From Cypionkella sp049896245 (GTDB taxonomy: Bacteria; Pseudomonadota; Alphaproteobacteria; Rhodobacterales; Rhodobacteraceae): DNA of 64,000 nt. Positions 1-8,407 of this stretch are shown here, piece by piece. The notes beneath the pieces are model-generated. The model made no database searches, had not been told where the DNA came from, and worked only from the letters and a program-made list of their open reading frames with translations. The number at the start of each line of letters is the position of its first letter. Positions within the stretch are counted from its first letter, which is position 1. Where the stretch lies: contig NZ_JAFCTX010000006.1 of assembly GCF_049896245.1 (NCBI RefSeq), positions 111,884 to 175,883 on the forward strand. Direction: 5' to 3'. The position numbers and the translations under genes are program-made.

Positions 1-749
1 CCTGATCCGAGATAGGGGGCGACCAGAGCTTCCGGGTTCATGCCCCAGCCAAGCCCCGCGAGGCAGCCATCGACGAAGCCCTGACTGCTGGCCAGCCGAT
101 GGCTCGGAAACGCCGCCCGCTTTGCCCGACCGTCTGTCTGCCGCTCCACCCAGATCTGTTGCAGCCGATCCTTGTCCGAGAAATTCAGCGCCGGTGCAGC
201 AGCTAGGCTGGCCTGCGTGACCCCCTCCGGCATCCACCGCGCCATGTAGGCAGGCGAGGCGGTGGCCCGGTAGCGCAGGCTTCCCAGCGGGATCGTATCG
301 CAGCCTTGCAACGGGCCGGGATGGGCGGTGATGGCGGCGGCGACCTCACCGCGTTTCAGCCAATCTTGGCTGACCTCCTGATCGTCGATCACCAGATCAA
401 ATAGAAACCCCTCCGTCGCCGCCAAGGCCGGGATCACCCAAGTGGCCAGACTATCTGCATTCACCGCGATCCGCAGCGTGGCGGGGCGGGGTGACAGCCA
501 GGGCAGGTCGGTGGCAAGGGTGCGCTCCAGCAGCGTCACCTCATCATGGTGGCGGATCATCCGCAGGCCCGCAGGTGTGGCAGTGCAGGGCTGGGCGCGG
601 CGGATCAGCAGGGTGCCTGCGGTTTCCTCCAGCGCTTTCAGACGTTGCGAGATGGCTGAGGGGGTGACGTGGAGTTCGGCTGCGGCAAGGTCAAACGAGC
701 CGCGACGATGCACGGCGGCGAGGGCTGAGAGTTGGGCGGGATCAAACAT
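1..749 (-). CDS. argP: LysR-family regulator ArgP (partial, C-terminus outside window)
   Basis: The reading frame starts at the ATG at 747-749 on the minus strand and stays open to the window edge, giving about 249 of the roughly 295 residues usual for the family. Residues 1-60 carry a LysR winged helix-turn-helix (start MFDPAQLSALAAV, then the SFDLAAAELHVTPSAISQR helix region), followed by a substrate-binding domain. The wording matches ArgP/IciA, which activates the arginine/lysine exporter gene argO. A LysE/ArgO exporter lies just beyond the divergent ACT-domain gene, supporting the call. The gap to the divergent gene is about 85 bases and probably holds both promoters. The symbol is inferred from motif reading and neighbourhood. 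Confidence 0.82.
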   Translation of the reverse strand, partial: MFDPAQLSALAAVHRRGSFDLAAAELHVTPSAISQRLKALEETAGTLLIRRAQPCTATPAGLRMIRHHDEVTLLERTLATDLPWLSPRPATLRIAVNADSLATWVIPALAATEGFLFDLVIDDQEVSQDWLKRGEVAAAITAHPGPLQGCDTIPLGSLRYRATASPAYMARWMPEGVTQASLAAAPALNFSDKDRLQQIWVERQTDGRAKRAAFPSHRLASSQGFVDGCLAGLGWGMNPEALVAPYLGS

Positions 750-833
750 TAGGCGGGCTTATCTGATTGGAGAAAGATTAACTTGAGTGAAGTCGTGACA
801 GACTGCTAGGTCAAGCCGAAACCGGAGGACGTG

Positions 834-1217
834 ATGGCGGGTGAGGCGGATTTGGCGGTGTTGTTGCGGTCGATGCAGCCGGAATTGCACGGGTCGGCTT
901 ATACCTATGCAGCGACCGATACGGCAGTGGTTGGGGCGTTTGCGCAAGTGGCAGAGTCGGAGCGTATGACAGTGATTGCGACGGTTGAGGTTCTTCAGGC
1001 GCATTGGATCGTGGTGGAACCCGCTTCGGCGCGGATCAGTTTGTCGGTACATTCTGATCTGGCGGCGGTGGGGCTGACGGCGGCGATTGCGCAGACTTTG
1101 GCGGCGACGGGGATCAGCGCCAATGTGGTGGCGGGGTTTTGCCATGATCATGTGTTTGTGCCGTGGGAGCAGCGCTTGCAGGCGATAGCGGCGCTGCGGG
1201 TGTTGAGCGATGTATGA
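834..1217 (+). CDS. ACT-domain protein of unknown role
   Basis: A 127-residue soluble protein. A strong GGAGGA site at 824-829 favours the ATG at 834 over the GTG at 831. The C-terminal half has the alternating strand and helix pattern of a small amino-acid-binding ACT domain (VEPASARISLSVHSDL onward), and it resembles the two-ACT proteins annotated as DUF2241 or ACT_7. It overlaps the following exporter gene by 8 bases, so the two are probably translationally coupled. With ArgP and ArgO as neighbours, a ligand-sensing role linked to amino-acid export is reasonable but is an inference from context only. Confidence 0.72.
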   Translation: MAGEADLAVLLRSMQPELHGSAYTYAATDTAVVGAFAQVAESERMTVIATVEVLQAHWIVVEPASARISLSVHSDLAAVGLTAAIAQTLAATGISANVVAGFCHDHVFVPWEQRLQAIAALRVLSDV

Positions 1218-1815
1218 GGCGGCGGTTCATGGCTATCTGGTGTCGCTGAGCCTGATCTTGGCGATCGGAGCACAGAACGCTTTTGTGCTGCGGCAGGGGC
1301 TGCGGCGCGAGCATGTGGGGGTGGTGGTGCTGGCTTGTGCTATCTCGGACGCGATTTTGATTGCGCTGGGGGTGACGGGGTTTGGCGTGGTTTCGGCCTC
1401 GGTGCCGTGGATTGGTGAGGCGATGCGCTGGGGTGGGGTGGTTTTTCTGCTGGTTTACGGTGGGTTGCGGTTCAAGGCGGCGCTGGCGGGGGGCGAGGCT
1501 TTGCAGCCGGGTGAGGGGGCTGCGGCCAGTGTCTCAAAGGTGCTGACGACGGTGTTGGTGCTGACCTGGGCCAATCCGCATGTTTACTTGGATACCGTGG
1601 TGTTGCTGGGCTCGATCTCGGCACAGTATCCGGGGCATCGGCTGGCGTTCGGGGTGGCGGGGGCGGCGGGCAGTTTCAGTTTTTTCACCGCTTTGGGCTA
1701 TGGCGCGCGGTTGCTGGCGCCGGTGTTTGCCAATGCGAAGGCATGGGTGGTGCTGGAGGTTATTGTCGGTGTGACGATGTGGGGCATTGCGCTTGGGCTT
1801 GCCTTTGACGGTTAG
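1210..1815 (+). CDS. argO: LysE/ArgO-family amino-acid exporter
   Basis: This 201-residue membrane protein is the usual length for the LysE/ArgO family. It begins with the characteristic region containing LSLILAIGAQNAFVLRQGL and continues with about six hydrophobic segments; the conserved WANPHVYLDTVVLLG segment lies near residues 117-132. The family exports arginine, lysine or analogues such as canavanine using the proton gradient. The start overlaps the ACT-domain gene. Proximity to a divergent ArgP homologue suggests control by that regulator, as in Escherichia coli argP-argO. The exact substrate cannot be read from the sequence. Confidence 0.86.
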   Translation: MYEAAVHGYLVSLSLILAIGAQNAFVLRQGLRREHVGVVVLACAISDAILIALGVTGFGVVSASVPWIGEAMRWGGVVFLLVYGGLRFKAALAGGEALQPGEGAAASVSKVLTTVLVLTWANPHVYLDTVVLLGSISAQYPGHRLAFGVAGAAGSFSFFTALGYGARLLAPVFANAKAWVVLEVIVGVTMWGIALGLAFDG

Positions 1816-1833
1816 GCTTGGTTCTGTCCGCGG

Positions 1834-2715
1834 ATGTATATGACTGATCTGGGACGACCCCGCGAGGGGGTAATGTGGATGGTGCTGTCGGGGCTTTCCT
1901 TTGTGGGGGTCAACGGCATCGTGCGCTATCTGGGCACCGATTTGCCAGCCGCACAGTCAGCGTTTTTGCGGTTTGCCTTTGGAGTGCTGCTGCTGGCGCC
2001 TGTGCTGCCGGGGCTGGCGCGGGGGATGAGCGGGCAAGTGTTGAAGCTGTTCGCATGGCGGGGGCTGCTGCACACGATTGCGGTGCTGTTCTGGTTCTAT
2101 GCGATGGCGCGCATCCCGGTCGCCCATGCCACGGCGATTGGTTATCTGAACCCGGTTTTGATGCTGGTCGCCGGGGCGGTGATTTTGCGAGAGTCTTTAT
2201 CGGTGCGGCGGATCATTGCGGTTGGGATGGCGTTGGCGGGTGCGCTGGTTGTGCTGCGGCCGGGGGTGCAGGCGCTGAATATCGGGCATCTCAGCCAGAT
2301 CGGCGCTTCGGTGTTTTTCTGCGCAAGTTATTTATTCGCCAAAAGGTTGACGGGGTTGGCGAGTGCCTCGGTGATTGTGGCGATGATGTCGGTGACGGTG
2401 ACTTTGGGGCTGGCCCCCTTGGCGTGGTGGGTTTGGGTTCCGGTCAGTTGGGCGCAGCTTGGCTGGCTGGCGGTGGTGGCCTGCTGTGCGACCTCGGGGC
2501 ATTATTGCATGACGCGGGCGTTCCGGGCGGCTCCGCTGGCTGTGACGCAGCCGGTGACGTTTCTGACGCTGATCTGGGCGACGGCTTTGGGGGCGATCTT
2601 GTTTGGCGAGGCGGTGGATATGTTTGTGCTGCTGGGCGGGGCGATGATTATTGGCGCGATTACGTTTGTCACTTGGAGCGACGCGGTGGATGCGGCAGCA
2701 TTGCAGCAGGATTGA
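1834..2715 (+). CDS. EamA/DMT-family transporter
   Basis: A 293-residue protein with ten hydrophobic segments arranged as two EamA repeats, the standard drug/metabolite transporter architecture. The first repeat begins near residue 13 (VMWMVLSGLSFVGVNGIVRY) and the second near residue 155. The start could be the ATG at 1834 or the one at 1840; neither has a strong ribosome site. It follows the exporter by 18 bases and could be co-transcribed. The substrate is unknown; family members move amino acids, nucleosides or small metabolites. Confidence 0.83.
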   Translation: MYMTDLGRPREGVMWMVLSGLSFVGVNGIVRYLGTDLPAAQSAFLRFAFGVLLLAPVLPGLARGMSGQVLKLFAWRGLLHTIAVLFWFYAMARIPVAHATAIGYLNPVLMLVAGAVILRESLSVRRIIAVGMALAGALVVLRPGVQALNIGHLSQIGASVFFCASYLFAKRLTGLASASVIVAMMSVTVTLGLAPLAWWVWVPVSWAQLGWLAVVACCATSGHYCMTRAFRAAPLAVTQPVTFLTLIWATALGAILFGEAVDMFVLLGGAMIIGAITFVTWSDAVDAAALQQD

Positions 2716-2768
2716 GTGGGCTTTTGCCAGATTGCTCCTGCGGCAAATCAGGCGATACCCGCCACAGA

Positions 2769-2846
2769 CAAGACGCCGCCCCGGACTTGGTCCGGGGCCT
2801 CTTTTCACACCACAAGGCCCCGGATCAAGTCCGGGGCGGCGTCTTG
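2769..2846. repeat. Long inverted repeat with nested palindromes
   Basis: Arms at 2769-2800 and 2815-2846 match at 31 of 32 positions around a 14-base loop. Each arm itself contains a palindrome (CCCCGGAC, four bases, a second half that restores GTCCGGGG), so the region can form one long hairpin or two smaller ones. It sits between the EamA gene and the DUF2793 gene and may terminate transcription, but there is no T tract. Similar CCCCGGACTT-type repeats are known to be dispersed in alphaproteobacterial genomes. Confidence 0.85.
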
Positions 2847-2960
2847 ATACTTTTCCCGACCGCTGTTGCGTTTCAATTTCTGCCACCGCGCGCTGTATTT
2901 TCGCGGCATTAATGGGTTTTTCATAGCTTCTGCCTCCACGAGCGTTTTGCGGAGGTTTCT

Positions 2961-4571
2961 ATGCCCGATACATCGACAATCCTGTCGCTGCCCCTGATCC
3001 AACCCGCGCAAGCGCAAAAACATGTGACCCATAACGAGGCTGTGCGGCTGCTGGATCTTATGGTGCAGCTGTCGGTCAAGGCGCGGGCTTTGAGTGCGCC
3101 GCCCGTCAGCCCGGTGCTGGGCGACCGCTATATCGTGCCTGCAGGGGCAAGCGGGGCTTGGGCTGGACAGACCGGGAAGATTGCGCTGTTCGAGACGGGA
3201 GTTTGGCAGTTTTTCACGCCACTGGCGGGCTGGCAGGCCTATGTGGTGGCCGAGGCGGTGATGGCGGTTTTCAACGGCACGGCTTGGCTGGCTTTGACCG
3301 ACGGGCCGCTTTCGGTGGGGCAGTTGGGCGTTTCAGCCACGGCGGATGCGACCAATCGGCTGGTGGTATCGTCACCTGCATCTTTGTTCGATCATGCCGG
3401 GGCCGGGCATCTGATGAAGCTGAACAAGGCTTCTGCGGGGGACAGTGCCAGTCTGGTATTTCAGACCGGGTATTCCAGCAGGGCGATGCTGGGCACCCAA
3501 GGCTCGGATGATTTCAGCCTGAAAGTCTCACCGGATGGGGCCAGCTTTCTGGATGCGGTGATTGTGGCGGCGGCGACTGGCTATGTGGCGATGCCGCAGG
3601 GAGTGTTGGCCAGTGGGTTCACCTTGCGCGATCCGGCTGATCCGACCAAGCGTGCGACTTTTTCGCTGGCATCTGTGACGACGGCCACGACGCGCAGTTA
3701 TACTTTGCCGAATGCCAATACAGAATTGGCGGGGCTTGCGGTGACGCAGACCTTCACCGGGGCGAAGACGTTTTCGGGTGGGTTTACCGTCAGTGGCCCA
3801 ACCGCCAGCCTTGGCACCTCGACCGCGACCAGCGCCTATAGCGTGGGCAGCGGGGCTACGGCATCGGGCAACACCTCGACGATCAGTCTGGGCACCGGCG
3901 GGCTGAGTGGCTCGATCACAGTGGTCAATATCGGATCGAGCGTGACGGGGGCGCTGGGGACAACGGTAATCAACTCGCCCAGCGTCAGCTTTGCCGCGAC
4001 GGTCACCAGTATTGCGGCCCCTGCGGCGGCGGTCACGGCGGACAAGCTGGGTCTGGGGGGCGCTACCCCGGATGCGACCAACCGCTTGTCGGTTAACGCG
4101 CCCGCGACGCTGTTGAACCATGCCGGAGCCGGGCATCAGGTTAAGCTGAACAAGGCTGGGGCAACCGATACCGCCAGCCTGACGTTTCAGACCGGGTTCT
4201 CCGGGCGGGCCGAGATGGGCACCACCGGGTCGGATGATTTCGCGATCAAGGTCAGCCCGGATGGGGCGACGTTTTACACCGCGATGACAGTGGCGCGGGC
4301 GACGGGGCAGGCCACGCTGCCGCAGGTGCTGAATTTGGGCGGGCAGGCGGCGGACCCGGCCAGCCCGGTCAACGGCATGGTCTGGCTGAACACCACCTCG
4401 GGGCAGGTCAAGGTGCGCAGCGCCGGGGTCAGCCAAGCGATCAGCGCCGGGATCAGTGACGGGGCGAAGGGCGATGTCACGGTGTCGGGTGGCGGCACAG
4501 TTTGGACGCTGGCTGCACCGGCGAAATACGGCCTGCAGGTCGCGCTGAACCAACAATCATTCATCAATTAG
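2961..4571 (+). CDS. DUF2793-domain virion spike or tail-fibre-like protein
   Basis: A 536-residue protein. Residues 1-115 fit the DUF2793 domain (LPLIQPAQAQKHVTHNEA at the start, then GDRYIVPAGASGAWAGQ), which occurs in phage and gene-transfer-agent-linked proteins of Rhodobacterales. The remainder is rich in Thr, Ser, Gly and Ala with beta-strand spacing typical of trimeric fibres. Two long segments, residues about 127-211 and 368-453, are clearly homologous to each other (shared DATNRL, HAGAGH, KLNKA, GSDDF and KVSPDGA). The next two genes follow within 10 bases and by overlap. From memory, the Rhodobacter capsulatus GTA head-spike locus has a DUF2793 protein; the match to that locus here is an inference. 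Confidence 0.72.
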   Translation: MPDTSTILSLPLIQPAQAQKHVTHNEAVRLLDLMVQLSVKARALSAPPVSPVLGDRYIVPAGASGAWAGQTGKIALFETGVWQFFTPLAGWQAYVVAEAVMAVFNGTAWLALTDGPLSVGQLGVSATADATNRLVVSSPASLFDHAGAGHLMKLNKASAGDSASLVFQTGYSSRAMLGTQGSDDFSLKVSPDGASFLDAVIVAAATGYVAMPQGVLASGFTLRDPADPTKRATFSLASVTTATTRSYTLPNANTELAGLAVTQTFTGAKTFSGGFTVSGPTASLGTSTATSAYSVGSGATASGNTSTISLGTGGLSGSITVVNIGSSVTGALGTTVINSPSVSFAATVTSIAAPAAAVTADKLGLGGATPDATNRLSVNAPATLLNHAGAGHQVKLNKAGATDTASLTFQTGFSGRAEMGTTGSDDFAIKVSPDGATFYTAMTVARATGQATLPQVLNLGGQAADPASPVNGMVWLNTTSGQVKVRSAGVSQAISAGISDGAKGDVTVSGGGTVWTLAAPAKYGLQVALNQQSFIN

Positions 4572-4581
4572 GAGAGCGGCA

Positions 4582-4995
4582 ATGCCCGGCAATATTTCCC
4601 CGATTTTCTCAAAAATCGCCCGTGTCGAATGGGCAGGCGGCATCACCGCCGCCAATATCGCCAAGGATGGCACCGGTACAGTTGATACGGTGTTCACGGC
4701 GGATGCGACCAATGGGTCTCATCTGCAAAAGCTGAATGTTCGGCCACGCGGCACCAATGTGGCAAGCGTGCTGCGGGTGTTTTTGAACAACGGCGCGACC
4801 AATGCGACGGCGGCCAACAATGTGTTGATTGCTGAGCTGTCGCTGCCTGCGACCACGCTTTCGGAAGTGGCGGCGCTGTCGGGCAACGAGTTGCCGTTGA
4901 ACATCCCGGTGCCGCCCGGCTACCGCGTGCAGGTGACGTTGGGCACGGCGGTTGCGGGCGGTTATGCGGTGGCGGGTTTCGGGGGGGATTACTGA
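4582..4995 (+). CDS. Small beta-rich structural-type protein
   Basis: A 137-residue protein with an AGGAG site about 8 bases ahead of its ATG. It has no signal peptide or membrane segment and a composition of Ala, Thr, Val and Asn with alternating hydrophobic residues, as in virion beta-sandwich proteins. No family was recognised. It lies 10 bases after the DUF2793 gene and its stop codon shares a base with the start of the glycine-rich gene (TGATG), so the three are one translational unit. A spike or adhesin subunit is inferred from that context. Confidence 0.6.
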   Translation: MPGNISPIFSKIARVEWAGGITAANIAKDGTGTVDTVFTADATNGSHLQKLNVRPRGTNVASVLRVFLNNGATNATAANNVLIAELSLPATTLSEVAALSGNELPLNIPVPPGYRVQVTLGTAVAGGYAVAGFGGDY

Positions 4996-5861
4996 TGAGT
5001 TTTCCGCATTTCCTGCCGCGAGAGGCGGGACAGACAAGGCGGTTTGATCCCACGGGGGCGGCGGGCCAGTGGTACAGCTACACGGTGCCGTTGGGTGCTG
5101 TGCTGCTGGAGGTCTTGCTGGTCGGCGGCGGTGGCGGTGGCGGCGCTGGCTTTGCGGCGGCTTCGGCTACGGCGCGGGGTGGTGGCGGTGGTGGTGGCGG
5201 TGGGGCGGTGTCGCGCATCGTGGTGGCGGCGGCTTTGTTGCCGGGGACGCTGTTCGTCTCGGCGGGCGCGGGCGGTGCGAGTGGGGGGACGGGGGGTATC
5301 TCGACCATCGCCGTCGCCCCGGTCGCAGCGGTGGCGAGCAGCTTGGCCAGTGCGAATGGTGGCGCTGCGGGCGGTGCGGGAACCGGGGCGGCGGTGGGCG
5401 CTGCGGGGGCTGCGGGCACCATATCTACCGGCGGGGCCTATTCGGCGCTGGGCAGCTTTATCAGCATCGCGGGCCAAGCAGGCGGCGCGGGTGGGGCTGT
5501 GGCGGGTGGCACTGGCACGGCGGTGGCGTTTGGTGGCGTCAATATCTTCACCACAGGCGGCGCGGGCGGCGCGGGGGCGACCTCGGCCGATTTTCCGGGC
5601 GGCGCGCTGAATGGCGCGGGGCTGTGCCCGACGCTGTCAGGCGGGGCTGCGGGCAGTAACGCTGGGGCGGCGGGGTATGAGTTGTGGTTGCCGCCGACCT
5701 TCTCAGGTGGTTCGGGCGGTGGGGCATCCAACGCAGGCGCGGGCGGCACGGGTGGCATGGGCGCGCGCGGCTCTGGCGGTGGTGGCGGCGGGGCTGGTGT
5801 GACTGCGGGACAGGGTGGGCGCGGCGGCGATGGCTTTGTGCTGATCACCTGTATTTCCTAA
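4995..5861 (+). CDS. Glycine-rich tail-tip or adhesin-like protein
   Basis: A 288-residue protein dominated by glycine and alanine. An N-terminal segment (residues about 10-45, YSYTVPLGAVLLEVLLVGG) leads into long runs such as GGGGGGG and repeated GGAGGAG patterns, and the end (GGDGFVLITC) resembles the glycine-rich domains of phage tail-tip receptor-binding proteins. It starts by a one-base overlap with the preceding gene and is followed by a terminator, so it is the last gene of the three-gene unit. Such glycine-rich domains form polyglycine helices in phage adhesins; a surface-binding role here is inferred. Confidence 0.65.
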   Translation: MSFPHFLPREAGQTRRFDPTGAAGQWYSYTVPLGAVLLEVLLVGGGGGGGAGFAAASATARGGGGGGGGGAVSRIVVAAALLPGTLFVSAGAGGASGGTGGISTIAVAPVAAVASSLASANGGAAGGAGTGAAVGAAGAAGTISTGGAYSALGSFISIAGQAGGAGGAVAGGTGTAVAFGGVNIFTTGGAGGAGATSADFPGGALNGAGLCPTLSGGAAGSNAGAAGYELWLPPTFSGGSGGGASNAGAGGTGGMGARGSGGGGGGAGVTAGQGGRGGDGFVLITCIS

Positions 5862-5879
5862 GCGGCGGCAAAGCTATGG

Positions 5880-5908
5880 GGCCGGGGGTGCAAATCCTCC
5901 GGCCTTTT
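5880..5908 (+). terminator. Rho-independent terminator after the spike-like genes
   Basis: Arms GGCCGGGGG (5880-5888) and CCTCCGGCC (5896-5904) form a nine-pair stem with one G-T pair and a 7-base loop, followed directly by TTTT. It closes the DUF2793/glycine-rich unit. Confidence 0.8.
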
Positions 5909-6019
5909 GCACAGGTTTTGCAGCTTTCCGTTTGATTTCCCACGCTTTGATTGTTCGCGGATTTGACACAGTGCTGCTGTCTGCCTAAGACAAGACTGGA
6001 ACAGCCAGGAGCGTTTGGC

Positions 6020-7324
6020 ATGAAGATTGCGATGATCGGAACCGGCTATGTCGGCTTGGTTTCGGGCGTGTGTTTCTCGGATTTCGGGCATGAGGTGATT
6101 TGCGTCGACAAAGACCCCGGCAAGATCGAGCGGTTGCGCGCCGGTGAGGTGCCGATTTTTGAGCCGGGGCTTGAAGCGCTGATGGCCAAGAACGTCAGCG
6201 CCGGGCGGCTGTCATTCACGCTGGATCTGGCCGAGGCGGTGGCGGGCGCGGATGCGGTTTTCATCGCGGTGGGCACGCCCACACGGCGCGGCGATGGCCA
6301 TGCGGATCTGACCTATGTGATGGCGGCGGCTGAGGAAATTGGCCGCGCGCTGACGGGCTATGCGGTGATTGTCACCAAATCGACGGTGCCGGTGGGGACC
6401 AACCGCAAGGTGGCCGAGGCTGCGGCGGCGGCGAACCCGGATGCCAAGTTCGATGTGGCCTCAAACCCGGAATTCCTGCGTGAAGGCGCTGCGATTGACG
6501 ATTTCATGCGACCGGATCGGGTTGTGGTGGGGGTCGAGTCCAAACGTGCCCGCAAAGTGATGGCCGATGTCTACCGTCCGTTGTTCTTGCGCGAATTCCC
6601 GGTGGTCTACACGGGCCTTGAGTCTGCTGAGATGATCAAATACGCGGCAAATGCGTTTCTGGCCACCAAGATCACCTTCATCAATGAAATCGCAGCTTTG
6701 TGCGAGAAGGTTGGCGCGGATATCAAGGATGTCTCAAAGGGCATGGGGATGGATGGTCGGATTGGCAATAAGTTCCTGCACGCGGGCCCCGGCTATGGCG
6801 GGTCGTGTTTTCCTAAGGATACCATGGCTTTGGCCCGTATTGGTCAGGATCATGCCGTACCGATGCAAATCACCGAGACGGTGATCAAGGTCAACAATGA
6901 AATCAAGCGCCGGATGATCGACAAGATCGTTGATCTGTGTGACGGCAGCCTGAATGGCAAGACCATCGCGGTGCTGGGCGTCACCTTCAAACCCAACACC
7001 GACGACATGCGCGACGCGCCTAGCCTGACCATCGTGCCGGCTTTGGTCGGCGGTGGTGCCAAGGTGCGGGTGGTTGACCCACAAGGCCAGCGCGAGGGTG
7101 AGGCGTTGTTGCCCGGCGTGAAATGGGTCGACAGCCCGTATCAGGCGGCGCATGGCGCTGATCTGGTGGTGCTGCTGACCGAGTGGAACGAGTTCCGCGC
7201 GCTTGATCTGAGCAAACTGGCGAAAAAGATGGTCACGCCGCGGATGGCCGATCTGCGCAACATCTACTCGCTGGAAGAAGCCACCGAGGCCGGGTTTGAA
7301 ACCTATGTCGCGGTGGGGCGCTAA
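6020..7324 (+). CDS. ugd: UDP-glucose 6-dehydrogenase
   Basis: A 434-residue enzyme that oxidises UDP-glucose to UDP-glucuronate with two NAD+. The ATG at 6020 is chosen because it has an AGGAG site and gives the canonical MKIAMIGTGYVG start; an upstream in-frame extension is not family-like. The Rossmann GTGYVG motif is at residues 7-12, and the catalytic cysteine is Cys263 in GGSCFPKDT. The length is typical. It stands ahead of a glycosyltransferase-like gene and galE, so the products probably feed surface polysaccharide synthesis. Confidence 0.95.
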   Translation: MKIAMIGTGYVGLVSGVCFSDFGHEVICVDKDPGKIERLRAGEVPIFEPGLEALMAKNVSAGRLSFTLDLAEAVAGADAVFIAVGTPTRRGDGHADLTYVMAAAEEIGRALTGYAVIVTKSTVPVGTNRKVAEAAAAANPDAKFDVASNPEFLREGAAIDDFMRPDRVVVGVESKRARKVMADVYRPLFLREFPVVYTGLESAEMIKYAANAFLATKITFINEIAALCEKVGADIKDVSKGMGMDGRIGNKFLHAGPGYGGSCFPKDTMALARIGQDHAVPMQITETVIKVNNEIKRRMIDKIVDLCDGSLNGKTIAVLGVTFKPNTDDMRDAPSLTIVPALVGGGAKVRVVDPQGQREGEALLPGVKWVDSPYQAAHGADLVVLLTEWNEFRALDLSKLAKKMVTPRMADLRNIYSLEEATEAGFETYVAVGR

Positions 7325-7395
7325 AGCGAGGACTGATTTAAGCTTTGCCGGGGGTGACAGGCTCTGGCAAGGTTGGTGCAGGTGAGGTGGTGCAG

Positions 7396-8313
7396 ATGGT
7401 GGATGCCAAAGAGTCGATCCTGTTCGTGGTGGATGGTATGGGGCTTGAGGCGCAGTCCTTGCTGCTGGCCGCGTCTTTGGCCAAGCATCACCCTGACCGC
7501 AGTAAGGTTGACCTGATCGCCTATGTCTCGCCGCGCTCGGCAGACAGTCTGACAGAGGTGACACGGGCGCTTTTCGAACATTGTGGTGTGCAGGTGCGAC
7601 CCTTGCCTTCGGCTGACGGGATTTGGGCCAAGCCCTATCCGCACGGCAACAAAATCCTTGCCTGTGCGGCGCCGCGCAGCTCAACCCGCAGTCTGTTCAT
7701 TGACACCGATGTGGTCTGCCTTGGCTCGCTGACCGGGCTTGATCTGGCCGATCCCAATGCAGTGGCGGTGGTGCCCGAGGGCCTGCCGACTTGGGGAAAA
7801 GAACCCGACAAATGGCCACGCGCCTATGATTTCTTTGGCCTGCCGTTGCCGCAGGATCGGGTGCAACTGACGCGGGGGCGGCAGCTGGACTATCTGCCTT
7901 ATTTCAACGGCGGCTTTGTCAGCTTTAGCGACCTGCCGCGCCCCGGTTCGACCACGAATTTTGCGCAAGACTGGTTGCAGACCGCCATCGACTTTGACCA
8001 TGGCTGCCCGATCAAGGGCAAGCGGCCATGGCTGGATCAGATCACGCTGCCGCTGACCATGAAGCGGTTCGGCTATTCCTATCAGGTGCTACATGAGTTG
8101 TGGAACTTCTCTATCGCGGATCGCTTGAAGCTGAGCCGCGCGAAAAAGGCCCGGCTGATCCATTATCACCGCTTTATCCATCTGAAGCGGCTCGATTTCC
8201 ACACCACCTTCGTCGCCGATGCGCTCGCCTGTGTGCCTGCGGCGATGGCCGGGGCGCTGCTGGCGCAGTTGAGCAGCCTTAGCGCCGATCCGGTAGAAAC
8301 AGCCGCAGCGTGA
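7396..8313 (+). CDS. Glycosyltransferase-like protein with DxD motif (paralogue 1)
   Basis: A soluble protein of about 305 residues. The ATG at 7396 has a good GGTGAGG site; an upstream TTG at 7345 would add 17 residues. The N-terminal nucleotide-sugar-like fold has LLLAASLAKHH, YPHGNKI at residues 81-87 and FIDTDVV, with a DTD triad at 103-105 of the kind that binds metal and nucleotide sugar. A paralogue with the same landmarks lies at 25646-26647. Position between ugd and galE supports a role in making or decorating a surface glycan. Donor and acceptor are unknown. No membrane segment or signal peptide is visible. Confidence 0.66.
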   Translation: MVDAKESILFVVDGMGLEAQSLLLAASLAKHHPDRSKVDLIAYVSPRSADSLTEVTRALFEHCGVQVRPLPSADGIWAKPYPHGNKILACAAPRSSTRSLFIDTDVVCLGSLTGLDLADPNAVAVVPEGLPTWGKEPDKWPRAYDFFGLPLPQDRVQLTRGRQLDYLPYFNGGFVSFSDLPRPGSTTNFAQDWLQTAIDFDHGCPIKGKRPWLDQITLPLTMKRFGYSYQVLHELWNFSIADRLKLSRAKKARLIHYHRFIHLKRLDFHTTFVADALACVPAAMAGALLAQLSSLSADPVETAAA

Positions 8314-8407
8314 CGTCAAATTTGCCCGAAGTCTCGGCGATTGCGCTGGACCTTGGCGCTAAAACCCTCATTTAGTCGAGGCATTGGCTGGCGATGGGCG
8401 AAAGCGG

